From contig JAKAJF010000009.1 in NCBI GenBank assembly GCA_021813875.1, positions 1-15,683 of the forward strand: DNA of 15,683 nucleotides, in the 5' to 3' direction. Positions 6,069-13,664 of this stretch are shown here, one piece after another. Made by a program: the position numbers and the translations under genes. The notes below the pieces were generated by a model. It saw only the letters and a program-made list of their open reading frames with translations. It made no database searches and was not told the origin of the DNA. The stretch is from a bacterium (GTDB lineage: Bacteria; Patescibacteriota; Patescibacteriia; Patescibacteriales; JAKAJF01). Within the stretch, counting starts at the first letter, position 1, and each line of letters begins with the position of its first letter.

Positions 6069-6614
6069 TTATATTTTCTTAATTTGCAAAAAGTCTAATT
6101 CCACCGGAGTTTCGCGGCCGAACATAGAAACCAGGACTTTGACTTTGCCCTTGGCTTCGTCGACGTTGACGACCTTGCCCTCCAGATTCTTGAAAGGTCC
6201 GTCCACGATCTTGACCGGCGAACCTTGGGAGACGTCGATCTTGAATTTGGGCTCTTCGGTGCCGACCCGTTTCTGGAGTTCCTTGATCTCCGCTTCGGAG
6301 ACGGGGGTGGGGACGGTGCCGGTGCCGATGAAGCCGGTGACATTCGGAGTGTTCCTGACCACATACCAGGAATCGTCGGTCACGATCATTTCCACGAGCA
6401 CGTAGCCGGGAAAGATTTTTTCCTCGACGACTTTACGTTTGCCGTTCTTGATCTTGATCTTCTTTTCCGTGGGGACGAGGATATTGAAAATCTTATCTTC
6501 CATATCCATGGATTCGATCCTTTGCCTTAAATTATGGGCTACGTTCTCTTCATAACCGGAATAGGTATGCAAGACATACCAACGTCTGCCTTGATTTAAA
6601 GTTTGTTTGGCCAT
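6069..6614 (-). CDS. nusG: Transcription elongation/antitermination factor NusG
   Basis: 181 residues, a full-length two-domain NusG. The NGN domain (about 8-115) begins RRWYVLHTYSGYEENVAHNL (11-30) and contains FPGYVLVEM (68-76) and VRNTPNVTGFIG (86-97), which contact RNA polymerase. The KOW domain (about 127-181) begins GSPVKIVDGPFKNLEGKVV and binds S10 or Rho. It follows secE by 3 bases, the classic pair, and leads into rplK-rplA. The start is ATG 6612-6614. Confidence 0.98.
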   Translation of the reverse strand: MAKQTLNQGRRWYVLHTYSGYEENVAHNLRQRIESMDMEDKIFNILVPTEKKIKIKNGKRKVVEEKIFPGYVLVEMIVTDDSWYVVRNTPNVTGFIGTGTVPTPVSEAEIKELQKRVGTEEPKFKIDVSQGSPVKIVDGPFKNLEGKVVNVDEAKGKVKVLVSMFGRETPVELDFLQIKKI

Positions 6615-6617
6615 ATT

Positions 6618-6800
6618 TTAACGATTTAAGATTGTTTGTAAACCCCAGCTGAACACGTAATCGAAAGCGCCCAAGAGAGCCGCCAAGGCCAGGCTGAGGC
6701 CGATGACCAGGATGGTGTATTCATAAGTCTCCTTCTTGGTCGGCCAGGTCACTTTTTTGATTTCCTCCATCGAGGCTTTTACATAGTTTGAGATATTCAT
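6618..6800 (-). CDS. secE: Preprotein translocase subunit SecE
   Basis: 60 residues, the short bacterial form. An amphipathic cytoplasmic helix carries the hallmark EEIKKVTWPTKKET (12-25), followed by one transmembrane helix (about 29-52). SecE clamps SecY in the translocon. It is the first gene of the secE-nusG-rplK-rplA operon, starting at ATG 6798-6800 about 45 bases after the predicted transcription start. A terminator-like hairpin lies in that leader. tRNA-Trp, often found next to secE, is not present in the leader. Confidence 0.97.
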   Translation of the reverse strand: MNISNYVKASMEEIKKVTWPTKKETYEYTILVIGLSLALAALLGAFDYVFSWGLQTILNR

Positions 6801-6810
6801 ACTTTCGTAT

Positions 6811-6832
6811 TAAAAAACGGCCCTCTTTGGGC
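6811..6832 (-). promoter_or_regulatory. Terminator-like leader hairpin upstream of secE
   Basis: On the minus strand GCCC-AAAGA-GGGC is followed by CG and TTTTTT, ending about 10 bases before the secE ATG. The stem is short. It lies in the predicted 5' leader, so it may attenuate or regulate the operon, possibly through a ribosomal protein. Confidence 0.4.
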
Positions 6833-6849
6833 AGTTGTTTCTGGATATA

Positions 6850-6878
6850 ATATTACAGGATAGCCCAAATTGTGTCAA
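6850..6878 (-). promoter_or_regulatory. Promoter of secE operon
   Basis: Consensus -35 box TTGACA (6873-6878), a 17-base spacer and the -10 box TAATAT (6850-6855) on the minus strand. This is one of the strongest promoters in the window, as expected for ribosomal genes. Confidence 0.8.
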
Positions 6879-6898
6879 GGGGTATTTTTGTGTATAAT
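6870..6898 (+). promoter_or_regulatory. Promoter of the secreted-protein gene
   Basis: The -35 box TTGTGT (6870-6875), a 17-base spacer and a perfect -10 box TATAAT (6893-6898). Its -35 box overlaps that of the divergent secE promoter, so the two compete for polymerase. A start near 6905 excludes the longer upstream reading frame beginning at 6870. Confidence 0.7.
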
Positions 6899-6926
6899 TA
6901 ATTTAGTAATCCACAAAAAAGTGATT

Positions 6927-9644
6927 ATGGCTAAAAAAACGTGGAAAAATTATCGGGGTGGAAGATGGATGTCCGTATTCTTGGGACTGGGCCTGCTGGC
7001 GCTGGGTCTTCCGGCCGGGGCCGTAGTCAGTCCGGACGCTATCGCCATCCGGGTCTTCCCGAATCCTAACCATTATTCCGCCCTGCGTTGGTATGACGAG
7101 CATGGCTTTTCGGGTTCGCCCCAATCTTTGGTGGTGGACGGCTATGAGGCCGTGCGCGATGGGCGTTCGGTCTATGTGGACGCCGCCAATATCGTCAATG
7201 GCAACCTCTATACCAATATTTATCTCATCTCTTATAATCAGGATCCGGAAGGGGCGACTGTCGATATTTTTTCCCAGGTCCTTTCCCATTGGAAATTCAA
7301 TACCAATATCACCGGAGAGGGAAGATGCACGGAAGATGGCGGCTTTATCTGCACCAAGGACGAAGATTGCGCCAACGTGGGCAAGGGTTATTGCCAAAGG
7401 CAGGCCGGGAGTCAGACGGCCGTCAAGGCGGAAGTGGTGCGCGATACCTTGAAGCTAGCCGATCTTTCCGACATAGATTCGGCCTTGAATAATTATAAGA
7501 AGGTCCATGGTTATTTCCCTAAACTTTCGGCCGGATCATACATCGCCGGCAAGACCGTCTCTACCTGGCCGAGCTGGCAGGAAACCTTGGCTCAAGCCCT
7601 GGGGACGCCCCTGCCCACGGGGCCCATCAATAAGATGGGCAGATGCAAGGCTGATGATCAGGAAAACAAGAAATATAATCCTGTCACTTGCTGGGACGAG
7701 ACAGAAAAGAAGTTCGCCACCCAGCTGCCGGATCTGCCGGCCGGCAGCCAGGTCTACATGTACATAGCTTCTCCGGACGGTTCCTCTTACCAATCCTGCG
7801 GAGAGATGGAATCCGGCCTGGTCAAGACCATGGGCCAAGGAGCTTGTCCCGGCAGCCAGCAGGTGGGATATGTCCAGAATCTCGTCAATCATCCGCCCCT
7901 CCTCGCCTGTGGATCCTTCGTCAGTTATCCGCACGAACCATTGATCGGGTACGTCAGCGCCTCGGACCCGGATAAAGACGGCCTAACCAATTGGGCCGTT
8001 TTTCCATTTATGCCGGCTGATTGGACTTCTTGGACCGATTGGCAATGGAAGGCGGGCGCGGACGGCCTGAAGCTCGAAGATACCGCCTTGGCGAACCAGA
8101 AGAAGATTTCGGCGGCCGCCGTCGGCAAGGCCGGCAGCTATAAGTTCAAGATTTCCGTGGCCGATGACAAGGGAGCCGTAACCACCCAGGAGTGCCCCGT
8201 GACCATAAAGCCGGGCGACCCCATCATCGATCCCATCGGCGACCAGACGGTGGCCGCGGGAGGCAATCTGGCATTTACCATCAAGGCGAGCGAACCCACC
8301 AGGCAGTACCCTTTACAATTCAGTTTCGAAGTCAAAGATAAAGATAATACGACTGTGGCCCCTCTGACCTGTTCCTCCGTGACTTCCAACCCGAGCGGAG
8401 AGCCAGACGGCAAGTTTTATTGTTATGTAAACCAAACCATCAATTATAAGGCCGAGGCCGCTTCCAATAATTATACAGTCACTGTCACGGCCACCGACAG
8501 CAAGGGCGACCAGTCTCAGCCGGTCTCCTTCAATCTGAAAGTCACCAACAATCTGCCGGTCATCGGTCCGATCAATTGTCCTACGAGCGTCCGCATCAAC
8601 AATCCCTACAGCTGCAACTTGACGGCCACCGATCCGGACGGCCAGCCTATCAAGGGTTTCAATTTTTCCGGCTTGCCCGCCGGACTCATAGGCAGCATGG
8701 CCAACGGCCAGGGCCTTATCTCGGGATCACCGACCATGAGCGGGGCCTTCAATATCATCATCAACGCCATCGACCTCTTCTTCGGCGTCAGCCTGCCCGC
8801 GGACCTGCCCTTGACGGTTAACACCTATTGCGGCGACGGGGTCAAGCAGACTCCCAACATGGAGAAGACGGGCGGCCCGGCCAACGACGGCAACGAGGCC
8901 TGCGACGGCCAGGATGGAGTCGCCACTTCGCCGGCCGATTCGAGCGCCACCAAGCAATACGCCTGCGCTCCAAATTGTACTTTTAAGGCCGGCCAGGGAG
9001 GTGTTAACAGCGGCTGGTGCGGGGACGGGATCTGTCAGGGCGGTACGGAGACCTGCAGCAATTGTTCCGCCGATTGCGGCGCCTGTTGCGTCCCCAATTG
9101 TGCCGGCAAGATTTGCGGCGATGACGGCTGCGGCGGTTCTTGCGGCGCCTGCTCGGCCGGCACGGCCTGTTACGCTTATCAGAAATGTTGCACCCTGTCG
9201 GCTGCCATCCAGGTCTGCGCCGACAATGAGCATTATACTTATGTCAACGGCCAATTTGTCTCTCATGCGGCTGATTGGAGTTCAGTCCAATCATTCGGCG
9301 CTCCCGTACAAGTAGGCAAAAATGTTATCGCGGTCGAGGGGGTTAATCCTGATTGGTCTAATTCTGGAGATTGGTACGGCTTCTCGGTTATCCTTAACGT
9401 CGGCAGCGGCTGCATCCAGATGACGACCGCCGAAGTCAATAAATGGAAATGTGTCACCGGCACTCCGCCCGCCAACTGGGTGGACGCTAATTTCGACGAT
9501 TCATCCTGGCCGACCGCGGTTTACGGTTATCCTGGTTCCTCTGGCATCCGGTCTGGCAACTATCTGACCGTGCCGCAGATCTGGGCTAATGGAGCTAGTA
9601 AAATATCGACCGTCTATTGCCGCTATGATTTTAATATCAATTAA
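6927..9644 (+). CDS. Large secreted cysteine-rich mosaic protein
   Basis: 905 residues from ATG 6927; the in-frame 6870 start lies inside the promoter. A signal peptide (1-32) has a hydrophobic core VFLGLGLLALGLPAGA and probable cleavage after AGA. Residues 36-125 form an extracellular module of unknown role. Residues 165-235 (DTLKLADLSDIDSALNNY...) look like the soluble part of type II/IV pseudopilins. Two or three Ig/cadherin-like domains follow (about 320-430, 431-540 and 541-632, with SDPDKDG and TDPDG motifs). Cysteine-rich repeats come next: CGDGVKQT (635-642), CGDGICQGGTETC (698-710) and CGDDGCGGSCGAC (730-742). The C-terminus (762-905) has ADNEHYTYVNGQ and FDDSSWPTA, like jelly-roll carbohydrate-binding domains. 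There is no C-terminal anchor or sortase signal. A role in attachment to a host or matrix is inferred. Confidence 0.88.
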   Translation: MAKKTWKNYRGGRWMSVFLGLGLLALGLPAGAVVSPDAIAIRVFPNPNHYSALRWYDEHGFSGSPQSLVVDGYEAVRDGRSVYVDAANIVNGNLYTNIYLISYNQDPEGATVDIFSQVLSHWKFNTNITGEGRCTEDGGFICTKDEDCANVGKGYCQRQAGSQTAVKAEVVRDTLKLADLSDIDSALNNYKKVHGYFPKLSAGSYIAGKTVSTWPSWQETLAQALGTPLPTGPINKMGRCKADDQENKKYNPVTCWDETEKKFATQLPDLPAGSQVYMYIASPDGSSYQSCGEMESGLVKTMGQGACPGSQQVGYVQNLVNHPPLLACGSFVSYPHEPLIGYVSASDPDKDGLTNWAVFPFMPADWTSWTDWQWKAGADGLKLEDTALANQKKISAAAVGKAGSYKFKISVADDKGAVTTQECPVTIKPGDPIIDPIGDQTVAAGGNLAFTIKASEPTRQYPLQFSFEVKDKDNTTVAPLTCSSVTSNPSGEPDGKFYCYVNQTINYKAEAASNNYTVTVTATDSKGDQSQPVSFNLKVTNNLPVIGPINCPTSVRINNPYSCNLTATDPDGQPIKGFNFSGLPAGLIGSMANGQGLISGSPTMSGAFNIIINAIDLFFGVSLPADLPLTVNTYCGDGVKQTPNMEKTGGPANDGNEACDGQDGVATSPADSSATKQYACAPNCTFKAGQGGVNSGWCGDGICQGGTETCSNCSADCGACCVPNCAGKICGDDGCGGSCGACSAGTACYAYQKCCTLSAAIQVCADNEHYTYVNGQFVSHAADWSSVQSFGAPVQVGKNVIAVEGVNPDWSNSGDWYGFSVILNVGSGCIQMTTAEVNKWKCVTGTPPANWVDANFDDSSWPTAVYGYPGSSGIRSGNYLTVPQIWANGASKISTVYCRYDFNIN

Positions 9645-9645
9645 G

Positions 9646-10131
9646 ATGAAAAAGAAAATAATCTTCTTATCCTTATTTTTATTTCTGGCCATCATCGCCG
9701 CCGCCGCAGTCGCAAAATACTATGCCCGTCCTAAATGCGATCCGGACGATCAGAAAGGCGCATGCGCTTGGCGATTGATCATGGTTAAGAAAGATGGGAA
9801 GATCTGCCGGACGATCGCCGATAAGGCTAAGCGGGAAAGATGTTCCGGGCTGATAAATTTCTTGCAGAAGGAGGAAACTCCCCAGATGACCGATTGCGAG
9901 ACTGTCGGCGGTGATTATAAACTTTCCTGCATCGCCACCAAGGCGCAGAAAGCGGCGGAGGCCGGTTCTGCCGATGCTTGTTCTGGGCTGGCCGGATCCG
10001 ATCAGGCGGCTTGTTTCAATTTTTATTATCTTGAGGAGGCCCTCAAGACCCGTGACGCCAGATTTTGCGCCCGCATCTCGGCCGAGGACCGGAAGAGGGA
10101 TTGCGAGCTGGCCGTCTCCAGGAGCAGGTAG
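9646..10131 (+). CDS. Membrane-anchored protein with five cysteine-pair repeats
   Basis: 161 residues from ATG 9646, one base after the stop of the secreted-protein gene, so the two are surely co-expressed. An N-terminal hydrophobic segment (4-23) without a lipobox or clear cleavage site suggests an anchor with the rest outside. The body holds ten cysteines in five pairs: 31/40, 54/66, 84/95, 112/123 and 141/153. Spacing within a pair is 9-12 residues and pairs repeat every 23-30 residues. Each unit resembles C-x(n)-R/K-rich-C followed by a short helix, suggesting a solenoid of disulfide-linked helical hairpins. I recognise no enzyme motif. It may hold or fold the secreted partner. A longer start at 9589 lies inside the upstream gene and is rejected. 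Confidence 0.82.
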   Translation: MKKKIIFLSLFLFLAIIAAAAVAKYYARPKCDPDDQKGACAWRLIMVKKDGKICRTIADKAKRERCSGLINFLQKEETPQMTDCETVGGDYKLSCIATKAQKAAEAGSADACSGLAGSDQAACFNFYYLEEALKTRDARFCARISAEDRKRDCELAVSRSR

Positions 10132-10163
10132 ACATCCGCCGATATTGGGGATAAAATAGGACT

Positions 10164-10520
10164 ATGGATTCTTTTATTTTAAGCGGAAAAATTTTATTGG
10201 GGTTGGGCTGGGAAATCGTCTATTTCCCGCTTTGGTGGTATTCCGGAGGATTTTTAGCCGCCCTGAGATCCTTGAAGAATTTTTTGGCGGACAAGGAAAA
10301 ATCCTTGGCCCTTTCGGTCTGGATAAAAAATATCTTCCGCCCCATGTACGGCCAGCATGATTGGGCGGGCGTCTTGATAAGTTTCGTCGTCCGTTTCTTC
10401 CAGATCATAGCCAGGAGCCTCGTCTTGCTTTTTTGGACTCTCCTGTCATTGGTCGTCCTGGCCTGCTGGCTCGTCGCGCCCATACTGGCGATCTATGAAA
10501 TCTTGATACAACTGATCTGA
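10164..10520 (+). CDS. Membrane protein coupled to the Clp gene
   Basis: 118 residues, unknown family. A first hydrophobic region (about 8-35) is aromatic-rich (GWEIVYFPLWWYSGG). A basic cytoplasmic stretch (36-60) follows, then a long hydrophobic region (about 69-118) that could form two helices. The start is ATG 10164, with only a weak AGGA before it. Its TGA stop overlaps the ATG of the Clp-like gene (ATGA), which indicates translational coupling and probably a physical partnership. The Clp protein also has membrane helices, so the two may form one inner-membrane complex. That is inference; no motif shows it. Confidence 0.8.
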   Translation: MDSFILSGKILLGLGWEIVYFPLWWYSGGFLAALRSLKNFLADKEKSLALSVWIKNIFRPMYGQHDWAGVLISFVVRFFQIIARSLVLLFWTLLSLVVLACWLVAPILAIYEILIQLI

Positions 10521-13234
10521 TGAAAGAACGCAAAACGACAATGCAATTCGTCATCTGTCCCGCCTGCCAGGGTTCTGGCCGGGCCGGGACGAGGGCCTGC
10601 CCCGATTGCGGCGGGCTCGGCGCCGGCGTCTTTTCGAACAATTTTTTCTTCTATTGGGGGGAGGAATTAGACCCGATAGCCATAAGGGTGAAAAAAATAA
10701 AAAGGAAGTTCGATCTGGCCTTGAATCTTTTTGCCTACCTCATCTCCCTTTCCGGCCTTCTGTCTCTGGGTTGGTGGTTCTGGGAGAAGAGTTCTTCTTC
10801 CGGCTTGGAATATCTGCTGTTCTGGCAGTTTAAAAATTCCTTGATCCTTTATTTCTGGCTGGGCTTCTTGGCCGGCATGTTCGTCTTCTACCGGCTTCTG
10901 CGGGAGAGGGAAGGGGAGAAGATCGTCAAAGAAAAGGATCTGCCCGTCCCGGTTTCGGCCGCCAATAGCTGGGAAGATCTGAAGAGGACCAAATATAAGA
11001 TGGATATCAGCCGGGGGTTCGGCAAGGAGGCCCTGCGCCTGATCGATGAAGCTTTTCTTATTTCAAAAAGCTGGCGCCAGACCCTCGGCCCCGTGCATCT
11101 CTTTTTAGCCATCCTCCAGGATCAGTTGGTCGATGTCATTTTCTTCCGGCTGAACGCCGATATTCCCGGATTGGCGGAAAAGGTGAAAGGAGGTTTGGAA
11201 TCTTATCCCGAAGGCGAGGGGGTTTCCGAAGCGGCCAAAGAGATCTTTGTCGAAGCTTATCTCGACGCCAGGGCTCGTGAGAAAGACAAGGTGGAGCCGA
11301 TTGACCTGATCGCCTCCATCATCGGCCATGACGAGCGTATCGCCGAGATTCTTTATGATTCGAACATCGACCAGGATAAGATAAACAATTCCTTGAAGTG
11401 GATCGATATAAACCGCAAGATTCTGAAGAAATATCAGCTTTACCGCAAGATGGCCCGCTATAAGCCTTCTTCGGCCATGGATCGCGCCTATACGGCCGTA
11501 GCCACTCCGGCTCTGAACCACTATGGATATGATCTGACTTTGGCGGCCAAGTGGGGCCGGCTCGAGCTCTGTATCGCCCGGGAGAAGGAGATCCAGGCGA
11601 TCTTTGACGATCTGGAGAGCGGCTCTTTCGGAATCGTCCTGGTCGGCCAGCCGGGGGTCGGCAAGAACACCGTCATGGCCGGCTTGGCCGAACTGATGGT
11701 CGAAGAGAACGTGCCTAAGATGCTTAAAGATAAGAGATTGGTCGAGCTGGATGTCGCCCGGCTGGTCAGCGGCGCCGCGCCCGAACAGGCGCACGAACGG
11801 CTCCTGGTGATACTTGACGAGGTGGCGGCCGCCGGCAACATCATTTTATATATCAACAATCTGCAGAATATCATGGGCATCCAGGCCGGAGAAGGCGAGA
11901 ATCTGGATCTGTCCGAAATCCTGGCCGGCCAGCTCGACAAGGCCAATCTTTATTGTTTCGCCTCCATTACCGACCAAAATTACCGCAAATCCGTCGAAGG
12001 CAGGCCTCTCGGCAACCTGATGACGAAAGTGGAGATCGAAGAACCAGCCGGCAATCAGGCCATCCAGATCATCGAAGCCAAAGTAGGCCGGCTCGAGGGG
12101 AAGTATGGCGCCTATTTCTCTTATGACGCCCTGAGCGAGGCGGTCAAGCTCTCGTCCAAATACATGCATGATAAATACCTTCCGGAGAAAGCCATCGATA
12201 TCTTGGAAAGCGTGGCCCAGAAGGCCGGCAAGCGAGGCAAGGAAAAGAGATTGATCACTCAGGAAGAGGTAGCCATGGAGATCAGCGAGATTACCGATAT
12301 CCCTCTCACTAAGATCAGCCAGAGCGAAAGCGAGAATCTGCTTAATCTGGAAGAAAAGATCCATGAGCGCATGATCGGCCAGGAAGAGGCGGTCGACATG
12401 ATCGCCGCCAGCCTCCGCCGCGCGCGCGTCGAGCTCCGGGAAGGCAAACGCCCGATCGCCAACTTCTTGTTCTTGGGGCCGACGGGAGTCGGAAAGACCG
12501 AATTGGCCAAGACTATCGCTGAAGTTTATTTCGGCGACGAAGCAGCCATGGTCCGCCTGGATATGAGCGAATACCAGCATCCGGACAGCCTGACCAAGAT
12601 GATCGGCGATGCCGGCAATTCCGGCTACCTTACCGAGGCCGTCCGATTAAAACCTTTCTCTCTGGTGCTCTTGGACGAGTTTGAAAAGGCCCATCCCGAG
12701 ATCCTGAACCTGTTCCTGCAGGTCATGGATGACGGGCGTCTGACCGACGGCCAGGGCCGGACCATCGATTTCACCAACACCATCGTCATCGCCACTTCCA
12801 ACGCCGGCGCGCTTTTTATCGAAGAGGAGATCGTCAAAGGTACGGACATGGAAACGATCAAGCAGGTCTTAATAAACGAACATCTTAACAAGGTCATGCG
12901 TCCCGAATTGATCAACCGTTTCGACGGAGTGATCGTCTTCAAGCCCCTGACGGAAGAGAATGTCGCCTCGATCGCCCGGCTGATGCTGGAGAAGATCAGG
13001 AGGATGCTCGAAGAGAAAGGCATCGGTCTGGAAGCGGAGGAAGAGGGGATTAAGAGATTGGCCAAAGATGGTTTCGATCCGAAGTTCGGAGCCAGGCCCT
13101 TGAGGAGGGTCTTGCAAGATAAGATCGAGAATATTATCGCCAACAAGATTTTGGCCGGCGAACTGGAAAGGCGGGATACTGTTATTATTGACGGCACGGC
13201 CGGAATCAGGGTGGAAAAGGGGAAGGAGTTATAA
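10520..13234 (+). CDS. Membrane-anchored Clp-type AAA+ protein with DnaJ-like zinc finger and degenerate D1
   Basis: 904 residues. The N-terminus has CPACQGSG (13-20) and CPDCGGLG (27-34), two CxxCxGxG zinc motifs as in DnaJ. Two transmembrane helices follow (about 66-87 and 104-125), then a Clp N-domain (about 165-300). D1 (345-590) is degenerate: Walker A GQPGVGKNT (376-384) has Asn where Thr/Ser is usual, Walker B reads ILYINN (442-447) where DE is usual, the pore-loop KYRG is absent (SGAAPEQAHERL, 417-428), and the arginine-finger region ALERRF is not recognisable (about 496-502). D2 (610-904) keeps Walker A GPTGVGKT (653-660), Walker B LVLLDE (715-720), sensor 1 TSN, arginine finger R800 and sensor 2 GARPLRR (857-863). 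It lacks the GYVG pore loop (GDAGNSGYLTEAV, 696-708) and the ClpP-docking [LIV]GF loop. It has no ClpB M-domain. Confidence 0.9.
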   Translation: MKERKTTMQFVICPACQGSGRAGTRACPDCGGLGAGVFSNNFFFYWGEELDPIAIRVKKIKRKFDLALNLFAYLISLSGLLSLGWWFWEKSSSSGLEYLLFWQFKNSLILYFWLGFLAGMFVFYRLLREREGEKIVKEKDLPVPVSAANSWEDLKRTKYKMDISRGFGKEALRLIDEAFLISKSWRQTLGPVHLFLAILQDQLVDVIFFRLNADIPGLAEKVKGGLESYPEGEGVSEAAKEIFVEAYLDARAREKDKVEPIDLIASIIGHDERIAEILYDSNIDQDKINNSLKWIDINRKILKKYQLYRKMARYKPSSAMDRAYTAVATPALNHYGYDLTLAAKWGRLELCIAREKEIQAIFDDLESGSFGIVLVGQPGVGKNTVMAGLAELMVEENVPKMLKDKRLVELDVARLVSGAAPEQAHERLLVILDEVAAAGNIILYINNLQNIMGIQAGEGENLDLSEILAGQLDKANLYCFASITDQNYRKSVEGRPLGNLMTKVEIEEPAGNQAIQIIEAKVGRLEGKYGAYFSYDALSEAVKLSSKYMHDKYLPEKAIDILESVAQKAGKRGKEKRLITQEEVAMEISEITDIPLTKISQSESENLLNLEEKIHERMIGQEEAVDMIAASLRRARVELREGKRPIANFLFLGPTGVGKTELAKTIAEVYFGDEAAMVRLDMSEYQHPDSLTKMIGDAGNSGYLTEAVRLKPFSLVLLDEFEKAHPEILNLFLQVMDDGRLTDGQGRTIDFTNTIVIATSNAGALFIEEEIVKGTDMETIKQVLINEHLNKVMRPELINRFDGVIVFKPLTEENVASIARLMLEKIRRMLEEKGIGLEAEEEGIKRLAKDGFDPKFGARPLRRVLQDKIENIIANKILAGELERRDTVIIDGTAGIRVEKGKEL

Positions 13235-13257
13235 AAAAAGGACGCGTGAGCGTCCTT
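13233..13257 (-). terminator. Intrinsic terminator of the 13256-13588 gene
   Basis: On the minus strand AAGGACGC-TCAC-GCGTCCTT is followed by a T-run (13233-13239). The TAA stop of the minus-strand gene (13256-13258) overlaps the outer stem. It may also stop the converging Clp transcript less efficiently, since on the plus strand only TT follows the stem. Confidence 0.85.
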
Positions 13258-13588
13258 AGTCGGTGCGAAGAGAAAATTGCTTTATTTCTTCCAAGGTATG
13301 AAAGCTTAAATTGTTTATCCTCTCCTTTTTGATTTCGTCCTCGCTTAAGAGGACGTAGACATAGATCCCTCCTTCGGCTAATTTTTTGAGCCTATCCAAA
13401 TAGCTGCTGAAGATTTCTTCGGATACCATGATGTGTCCGTATGATTTTAGGCATCCGTTTTCCGGGTATTCCGGGTGAAGAGAGATGGATAATCCCTTCG
13501 CCCTGTTTTCTTCGGAATCAAGAACTCCGAAGATAGATGAAAGATAGCCGCCGAACTTCCCCACGATCACTACCCCTCGTTGGACCAT
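13256..13588 (-). CDS. Hypothetical small soluble protein
   Basis: 110 residues, no signal peptide or membrane segment, family not recognised. It looks like a compact alpha/beta fold. A hydrophobic N-terminal strand (VVIVGKFGGYLSSIFGVLD, 6-24) is followed by a possible helix (SEEIFSSYLDRLKKLAEGG, 56-74), a strand (IYVYVLLSEDEI, 75-86) and a helix at the end. The start at ATG 13586-13588 has a GGAGG about 10 bases upstream. A consensus-like promoter precedes it and a terminator overlaps its stop, so it is a self-contained unit between two converging or diverging neighbours. Nothing shows a link to the Clp gene or the transferase. Confidence 0.7.
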   Translation of the reverse strand: MVQRGVVIVGKFGGYLSSIFGVLDSEENRAKGLSISLHPEYPENGCLKSYGHIMVSEEIFSSYLDRLKKLAEGGIYVYVLLSEDEIKKERINNLSFHTLEEIKQFSLRTD

Positions 13589-13632
13589 AACTCTCTTGCC
13601 TCCATTTTTCTATCTTGGAAAACATAAGATCC

Positions 13633-13660
13633 ATTATAATAATGCCGAAATAAAAGTCAA
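13633..13660 (-). promoter_or_regulatory. Promoter of 13256-13588 gene
   Basis: The -35 box TTGACT (13655-13660), a 16-base spacer and a perfect -10 box TATAAT (13633-13638) on the minus strand. The -10 overlaps a plus-strand TATAAT (13635-13640) in ATTATAAT, so one site can serve both directions. Confidence 0.65.
13635..13640 (+). promoter_or_regulatory. -10 box for the sugar-phosphate transferase gene
   Basis: A perfect TATAAT about 24 bases before ATG 13665, with a weak -35 region near 13612. It overlaps the divergent minus-strand -10 box. Confidence 0.45.
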
Positions 13661-13664
13661 CTCC

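Noticed and set aside
6870..6926. Longer start for the secreted protein.
   Set aside because: It overlaps the TATAAT promoter and would put 19 residues before the signal peptide.
8727..9266. 179-codon minus-strand open frame inside the secreted-protein gene, and similar long frames opposite the Clp gene (11105-11794, 11846-12580).
   Set aside because: These are antisense shadows of G+C-rich real genes: low-complexity, no ribosome site, no recognisable domain.
13596..13664. Longer start for the sugar-phosphate transferase.
   Set aside because: It precedes the -10 box and adds a polar stretch before the first membrane helix.
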